Shown: in pieces, positions 58,387 through 64,000 of the stretch
Numbering within the stretch: position 1 is the stretch's first letter
How the letters are laid out: each line of letters begins with the position of its first letter
Source of the DNA: Malania oleifera
Taxonomy: Eukaryota; Streptophyta; Magnoliopsida; Santalales; Ximeniaceae
Length of the DNA: 64,000 bases
Reading direction: 5' to 3'
Assembly: GCF_029873635.1 (NCBI RefSeq)
Contig: NC_080426.1
Coordinates: 51,536,093 to 51,600,092 of the forward strand
Notes under the pieces: generated by a model
Databases searched by the model: none
Seen by the model: only the letters and a program-made list of their open reading frames with translations
What the model was told of the DNA's origin: nothing
Program-made: the position numbers and the translations under genes

Positions 58387-58645
58387 TGCATGAGACATAT
58401 TTTCCCTCTCCCACACTTCTCCGCATCGTACATCTCAAATGCTTCACCCTCTTTTCTTCCCCCTCTGCTTCCATCAGCCTAATGAAATCCTCCAACCCCA
58501 ACAACCCATCCCCGTAGGAGTCTACTGACCTCATCGCCACCTCCACCTCCACCTCCTCCTTCGGCAGGTCGCCATCAATTATCTCCACCCAGTGCTGCAG
58601 CTCTGTCGTCGATATCTTCTCGACGCCATTGTTGTCAATGCGTGA
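58387..58645 (-). pseudogene. Calmodulin-like (EF-hand) gene fragment, left inverted copy
   Basis: EF-hand proteins bind calcium through 12-residue loops. On the minus strand a first loop, DNNGVEKISTTE (58601-58636), is followed by LQHWVEIIDGDLPKEE and a second loop, DSYGDGLLGLED (58487-58522), then FIRLMEAEGEEKR. The first loop lacks the usual Asp and Gly at positions 5 and 6, and the second has Tyr at position 3, so neither is canonical. Compared with the right copy it has lost a short piece near 58435 and carries two extra codons in VEVEVA. The 5' part and the remaining EF-hands are missing. It is similar to plant CML proteins with the DSDGDGLLGFEDF motif. Confidence 0.7.
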
Positions 58646-59716
58646 GATAAATAAATAAAAAAATAAGTGGTAAATTTTTTAGAAATTAACAATCAAAAGC
58701 TTCGTATAAATATTTCAATTTTCAAATCTTTTTCATACAAAACATGAATTTGAAGGGGGGGAGACAGTATATCAACAAAGATTAAGCTAAAACAATGATT
58801 TGCTACAGCAAAAGAACTCAAACCTATAGGAGTACTCAAGTATACCGGACATGGAAACCACATTACTTCTTCTGAATCCTTCTAGCCACAAGGAGATGCT
58901 ATTCCTTACTATAGATGTTTTGGGTGACTCTGGACCAGCAAGTGTCTCGGCTATTGACTGTAAAATGTAAAGCCTTTCATTCAATTTCCTAACATTTGAT
59001 AGACCTAAAAATTGGCAAATCAAACTTTAAGCAATAGCGAGTCAATATAAAAAACGTTTTTTGCTCATTTTAATTTAATAATTATCAACTCCTGGACTTC
59101 ATATCAGAAGCGTCAAATGCAAAAAGTTTGTTTGATATTCATGGCCATCAAAATAGTCAATCAAAGATTAAGCAAGAAAACTCCATCGTTCAGGAAGAAA
59201 AGTCTTAATTGAAGAGAATAACAAGTAATTAACATTTCAGAAGACTACTCTTTGAAATCAGACAATTGCACAGTTTAATTAAAGTGTTTCTCGAAATTGA
59301 AAAGAAGAAACTAAAATTTATCCACAATTTTATGATGACAAATAACACTATAAGGTGGATCAGCGCCGGTCCTGATGCAGTTCGAAGCTTCCATTTGATT
59401 GTCGAGAAAATGCAAGAAAACAGAGAAACTTAGCACAAATTAAATTCTCAGGATTTTCATCACTTGAGATGCGAAACTCCTAAATCTACGCACTGTTTGA
59501 TGAGAGTAAGAGGAAGGAATCCGCGGTGATGGAGGGCAAGAACACAATCTGCTTAATCTTCCACCTACTCAAAATATATTGAAAACACGAAAAATAGAAA
59601 ATATGAAAAACAAAAATAGTAAAAGTGTTTTTAGTTTTTCTTCCTTTTTTGAGTTTTTTCACTTTGGTTTGTTGATGCTGTAACATGATGGCAAATTTTT
59701 TCAAGTCAGTAGCATC
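58646..59716. other. Spacer between the inverted calmodulin-like fragments
   Basis: AT-rich, about 1.07 kb, with one possible exon described separately. No repeat or terminus was recognised. The right part (59340-59540) is somewhat richer in GC. Confidence 0.45.
58818..59009 (-). pseudogene. Possible exon of an unrecognised host gene
   Basis: Minus-strand sequence reads LSNVRKLNERLYILQSIAET, then LAGPESPKTSIVRNSISLWL, and continues in frame to ILEYSYR. A candidate acceptor (TTTTTAG before GTCTATC, near 59010) and donor (CTATAG/GTTTGA, near 58815) frame it. The mixed amino-acid composition looks more like real protein than other frames here. I do not recognise the protein, and exons on either side were not found. 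It could be a chance frame or a captured gene piece. Confidence 0.25.
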
Positions 59717-60065
59717 GTGGAGGACCAGCACGTGTTCCGCTACATCGACAGCAATGGCGATGGGAAGATATTGACGGCAGAGCTGCAACACTACGTGGGG
59801 ATGATCGGTGACGACCTGCCAAAGGAGGAGGCGAAGGTAGCGATGAGGTCGGCAAACTCCGACGGGGATGAGCTTTTGGGGTTGGAGGATTTCATTGGGT
59901 AGATGGAGGCAGAGGGGTAAGAACAGAGGGTGAAGGATTTAAGAGAAGCATTTGAGATGTACAATGCAGAGAAGTGTGGGAGGGGTAAAATACGTTCAAT
60001 GCAAAACTTACTGAAATATCCAGCGAGATTTTTCCGTCATGTATTAATAAACGGAAGCTCGTCAT
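59717..60065 (+). pseudogene. Calmodulin-like (EF-hand) gene fragment, right inverted copy
   Basis: The first loop, DSNGDGKILTAE (59747-59782), is a canonical EF-hand with acidic or polar residues at 1, 3, 5 and 12 and Gly at 6. The helix then reads LQHYVGMIGDDLPKEEAKVAMRS. The second loop, NSDGDELLGLED (59855-59890), has Asn at position 1 and Glu instead of Gly at position 6. TAG at 59900-59902 and TAA at 59918-59920 interrupt the frame. Beyond the stops LREAFEMYNAEKCGRGKI marks the start of another EF-hand. It is a close inverted relative of 58387-58645, better preserved and about 1.1 kb away. Confidence 0.75.
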
Positions 60066-60479
60066 TTAAAATTTGTTGGACCATCCAACAAGTTTTGGGA
60101 CACATCAAAATAGGGAAAAAAAAAAGTTTCCACCGAACCATTATTTAATATTTTATTGTAAAAAATCAAAAAAGGAAAAAATAAAACTCTAAAGGGCAGA
60201 GCTAGAAAGAAAGAAATAGAGAGAAAGAAAAGAAGAGATAAAAAAAGGGGAGTTATGTTGAAGACAGAAGAAGAAGTAGAAAAGAAAGGAATGTAGAGAA
60301 GAATGACAAGAGAGAAAAAGAGCAATGGAGGAGAAAGAGCAAGAAAGAATAAGTGAAGTAAATGAGGAGGAGTTTTAAAGGCCAGAGGCTGGACCCTCCA
60401 TTTCTTGAATCTTTTTTAGTTCGAGTATAATAGTCTATTCTGCTACATTTTATAAGGTACATAATTTTTGATCTTGTAG
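60066..60479. other. Purine-rich and AT-rich DNA, no gene
   Basis: 60170-60370 is strongly A/G-rich on the + strand (AGAAAGAAAGAAATAGAGAG-like). Frames through it are low-complexity. Confidence 0.55.
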
Positions 60480-61320
60480 CCTAAAATCCCAATTTTAGAA
60501 CCCCTAAAATTCCAAAACCAGAATCCACTAAAGTCCCAAAACCAAAATCCCTAAAATCTTAATTTTAAAACCCCTAAAATCCCAAAACCAAAATCCCCTA
60601 AAGTCCCAAAACCAAGATCCCCAAAATCCCAAATATAGAACCTTTAAAGTCCCAAAATTGGAAACCCTAAAATCCCAGCTAAGACTAAAAAATCCTAGCC
60701 AAATTCCTAAAATTTGAGCCGCAAAACTCCAAAAATTAGACCAAAAAACCTTGCAAAATTCTCCAAAAAACCCAAGATAGACTCGGGTTTTTATCCAAAT
60801 CTAAGAAGCCCAGATCCAAAAACTCGGCTGAACTACCCAGACTCAAATCAAAGATCCGAATCTATCACCCAGGCCAACTTGACCTAGGTCTTAGTCAATC
60901 GACCAAAGACCTAACATAGGTCCAAGGACTTGAGTCTAACCCAATTACTCAAACCCAAGTCAACGTTGACCTTGTCAAATGACCTTGTTCCCAACCCATT
61001 TAATGGATCCAGTCGCCTAGCCCAATTAACCTAGCCCAATATCCATCTAATTGAAGCCCAATGCACACTAACTCACATAAGCTTAGGGCTAGCTCCTACC
61101 CTAAACCCAACCTGACTACCCAGGGCCTAGCCCAATCACCCACAACCCTACCTACCCCAGACCTAGCCTAATCACTAGCACAATCATCAAACTAAGCCCA
61201 TTCCCCAACTACCAAATAACTAAAGCCCAACCCAAATTAAAACCCAGACCCAAATATAAACCTAACCCGACCCAAGCGCCCTAACTTTAACCTAACCCAA
61301 CATGAGTTACAACCTCGATC
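60480..61320. repeat. C- and A-rich, G-poor tract of CCCTAAAATCCCAAAACC-like and AACCCAACCC-like units
   Basis: The first part (60480-60720) is a degenerate repeat of about 18-30 bp around CCCCTAAAATCCCAAAACC. The second (60780-61320) consists of AGCCCAACCCA / CTAACCCAAC / CCCAGACCC variants. Guanine is scarce on the + strand throughout. It is not a perfect telomere repeat and codes for nothing recognisable. Confidence 0.7.
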
Positions 61321-61757
61321 AATCTCCATCCCCCTTTAGCTTGTTTTGCTCATGAGAATTCATGAGAAAATCCATTGGAAAAAACCCATTAAAAACAGAG
61401 GAATTCTCAAGAAAAATAATTTTAAAAAACAACAGCAACAAATAGAAAATAAAGGGGGAGGGGTTCGTTACCTTAGGAGAGTCCAAGCTTGGATATGAAG
61501 AATGGGGGGCAAGTAGAGAGCTTTAAGCTCTCTGCCATTTTGAGGGTGTTGTGCATGACTTGCAACAAAGAAGACATTAAAACGGCGGCCGGGGGGGGGG
61601 GGGGTGAGAATAGAAGAGATCCAAGAGGTAGGGATGTTTGAGATAGAGGAGTTCAGAGAAGAGATAGGGAGGTGAGAGAGAGGAGCATAGAAAAGGGACA
61701 CGAAGGTGAGAAAGAAAGGAGTATAAAGAAGGGAAGGGAGAAGAGGGCGAGAGAGAG
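61321..61757. other. Unassigned DNA with a poly-G run
   Basis: A G run is at 61588-61602 after GCGGCC. 61610-61757 is A/G-rich (GAGAGAG, GAAGGGAAGGGAG) and runs up to the LTR edge. No gene recognised. Confidence 0.5.
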
Positions 61758-62848
61758 TGTTAGATTTGGTGCAACCCCAATAGGGGGGTTCAATTGGGTA
61801 TTTAAAATTTATTACCTAGATTGATAGATTTAATCAGGAGTACAATCCAACCTAGAGTCATTCTACACAATCAATAGATAAACATAAACATGTAATAAAG
61901 ATAAAGTGTGGAAATGTAAAGAATATGCACAATATGTTATCGGGGTTCGGCCAATTGTGCCTACATCCCCACCTTGGCCACACCAGTACAAGGATTACCA
62001 CTATAATGCTCACTTAAACGGGTGGAGCGGCACCTAATACAACCAAGTCAATTAAAGGGGTTGACCTCAACGGACACGCCTTAACAAGATGGCGCACCTA
62101 GCTTTCCTAACCGAGTCTAAACCAATTCGGGACTATTCCACAAGGCTAGTCTCCTTCTTCAGACCCGCGCCTGGAATACAACCAAAGTGTATAAAATGTT
62201 TGTACATGAAAATTCGCTTTTAAACAAGCATATATGTGCACCAGTATAGCTCAATCAATAATGCAACCACGAATGATATGTAAATATGCTCAGCGCTCTA
62301 TTGTGTGCTAAACACTCAGTCACGTATAAGCTTTCAGTTCAGATCTAGAGTGTATACCCAAGCAATATTTAAAATACACTATGTGAATAATACAATATCA
62401 GATCAAGGTTTCAAAATATGCTAAGCAAGTTCAAACAAACAAACTCAATGATATATTCTAATATTCAAAGCACAATAGAGTTGTTTGAAGTACTAGCTTG
62501 AAAAGGATTTTTGCACACAAAAATTAGGTTAGGTAACTTGCAACAATAATGCAAGAACCTCAACCCTCAAAGTTTTTTCACTCTAAGTTTTTCAAACTAA
62601 ACCGATGGAAGAACTTTAATGCTAAACTCTCTTAGAAAATCGATCCAGCAACAATGTAAATGAGAGTTCTAGCAAATGTGATTAAGCACACTAGCCTTAC
62701 AAGATACTCACAATGCTTTTGAGAAATCAAGAATGAAGAGTTTGTGAGTGTTTGGAAGTGATATTTGGCTAATATAGGGTATTGAAATTGATAGAATTTT
62801 GCCCTAATCAAGTTTGCTAATCCTTGCTAATTATGACAAAAGAATGAG

Positions 62849-62883
62849 TATATATAGGCAAGGGGGAATTTTTGACCGTTGGG
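62849..62883 (-). promoter_or_regulatory. TATA box plus MSA-type element
   Basis: CCCAACGGTCA (62873-62883, minus strand) lies 16 bp upstream of TATATATA (62849-62856). Confidence 0.6.
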
Positions 62884-62984
62884 GACAAAGTGGGTATAAT
62901 TAGATTTGTTTAAAAGACCATTAAGAATATTAACCCTTTTTACCCCATTTAAAAATTCGGTAAAAGTTATTTTAACCCACGAGG

Positions 62985-63325
62985 TTTGGGTGCCCGACCA
63001 AAGGTTCAGGTGCCTAAACATACATAGTAAAAAATTCAACTATTAGAGGTTCAGGTGCTTAAAGAACGAGTCGGTCGGATGAAACAAAGTCAGTAGCAAA
63101 TGTTCGATAATTCAGGTACCCGACTCACAGATCGGTCGCCTGAGCCTCCTTTTGAACGTAAACCTTCGGTTGCCCGAGTAGTTGAAAAGTGCCCTGACAG
63201 GCTTTCGGGTGCCCAAGGAAGGTATGTTCAAAATAGGCTCAAGTGCCTGAAGGCCAAGTCAACATGTTGATTGGTTCGATTGCCCGGGCCGCTTTACACG
63301 GCAAAGGTTCGGTCACTCGAACCCT
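62985..63325 (-). repeat. U3 array of TTCGGGTGCCCGA-type motifs
   Basis: About eleven units, for example GTTTGGGTGCCCGACC, GTTCAGGTGCCTAAA, TTCGGTTGCCCGAG, TTTCGGGTGCCCAAG and GTTCGGTCACTCGAACC. GTGCCC or GTCRCC replaces GTCGAC, similar to the array at 52240. Confidence 0.73.
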
Positions 63326-63718
63326 CTCAACTTTTCTCATTAAGTGCATTTAAGCCTTAGTTTGATTTCCCTTATTAAGATGGGTGATGTGAGGGACCTG
63401 TGTCCTTAGTGTAAATACCTAAGGTCCAACTATGGTAGTTTTAAGCATACCTACCTACCATGCATGATGCAAATTATTACAAGCTATACACGCACATAGT
63501 TTATAATAAATTACAACCCATAATGAAGAACTAAACAAATGAATATAAATTACAACACATAAATCTTCATTCTTTGGCAGGAACATTGCACACCATCATG
63601 GTATGTCTTTTAGTCCTGAAGCGCGCACAAGGTGATCCTGCATGCAATTCTTAATACACCCATTAGTACCAAGAGTATTTGTCATAATCAAAACTAGGTG
63701 TGACCTATAAGTTCAACA

Positions 63719-64000
63719 ATCTCCCCCTTTTGATGATGAGAAATACTTTATGCAAAAGTAGGTTCAACCAAGAAAGGCTCCCCCTGACTTTATGCATAAA
63801 GATAATTAAAGTAGTGGGTAAAGAAAGATTAAGCATAATAAGGCGCAGTCTTACCCCACTTTTGCCTTTTCTCCCCCTTTTGGCAACAGCAAAAACGATT
63901 AAGCAATAAAGCGCGAAGGCAAAGGATGTCTTTTAGATACAGAAGGTATATTGGGAGGAATTTTAAAATGATTCAGCAGCATGCCGTTTGAAAAAGATCA
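63719..64000 (-). other. Internal 3' end of the family G element at the window edge
   Basis: Polypurine-type runs lie at 63719-63732 and at 63869-63881 (TTCTCCCCCTTTTGG, then CAACAGCAAAAACG). TTCAGCAGCATGCCGTTTGAAAA at 63971-63994 repeats text found at 31238-31260. Coding sequence, if any, would lie beyond the window. Confidence 0.7.

Larger units (their letters stand above)
61758..63718 (-). repeat. Family G LTR (1961 bp), 3' LTR of an element running out of the window
   Basis: It begins TGTTAGATTTGGTGCAACCCC and ends TAAGTTCAACA, followed by ATCTCCCCCTTTTGATGATGAG. CACCAGTACAAGGATTACCACT, then CTCACTTAAACGGGTGGAGCGGC, and AACNGGACACGCCTTANCAAGATGGCGCAC match the LTRs at 37351 and 29231, so it belongs near that subfamily. 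The left flank is GAGAG inside A/G-rich DNA. Confidence 0.87.

Noticed and set aside
60480-60720. Interstitial telomere repeat
   Set aside because: CCCTAAA occurs but always with extra bases (CCCTAAAATCCCAAAACC); there is no run of perfect 7-bp units.

Overview
The window is plant nuclear DNA, most likely from a dicot. It is AT-rich, full of dinucleotide and trinucleotide microsatellites, and built almost entirely from LTR retrotransposons that have inserted into one another. No intact host protein-coding gene or structural RNA gene was found. All recognisable coding sequence is broken retrotransposon gag/pol, apart from two fragments of a calmodulin-like (EF-hand) gene and one unrecognised possible exon near 58.3-60.1 kb. 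The species cannot be named from this sequence.

Layout. 1-4543: a decayed Ty1/copia element (Tork/TNT1-94 type) on the + strand with gag, protease, integrase, RT, RNase H and its 3' LTR; the 5' LTR lies outside the window. 4.5-6.5 kb: AT-rich DNA without genes. 6.5-26.0 kb: several minus-strand members of a long-LTR copia-type family (LTRs 1.2-2.3 kb, here called family G). One keeps parts of gag and is interrupted by two solo LTRs; a third solo LTR sits in another family G LTR. 27034-50023: a Ty3/gypsy chromovirus-type element on the minus strand with two 2634-bp LTRs. Its 3' LTR is split by a 12.7-kb family G element (29231-41916), which itself holds two further solo LTRs (32773-34982 and 39124-41439). 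Target-site duplications support every step. 51.1-57.2 kb: another family G element without coding sequence. 57.2-61.8 kb: the only stretch not dominated by LTR elements; it has a hAT-like terminus, two inverted calmodulin-like fragments and a C-rich, G-poor tract. 61.8-64.0 kb: the 3' end of one more minus-strand family G element.

How the parts relate. Family G elements share LTR edges (mostly TGTT...AACA), a primer-binding site matching initiator tRNA-Met, a polypurine tract next to the LTR and usually a second one further in. Internal regions have at most gag and no pol, so they look non-autonomous. Their LTRs share a core promoter layout: a sequence matching the plant mitosis-specific activator (MSA) consensus, or a near variant, lies 15-16 bp upstream of a TATA box in six copies. 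Upstream of it is an irregular array of short motifs related to GGTCGACC. An unrelated gypsy-type LTR family carries a similar array built on CGTCGACG. These two regulatory patterns are the observations most worth following up.
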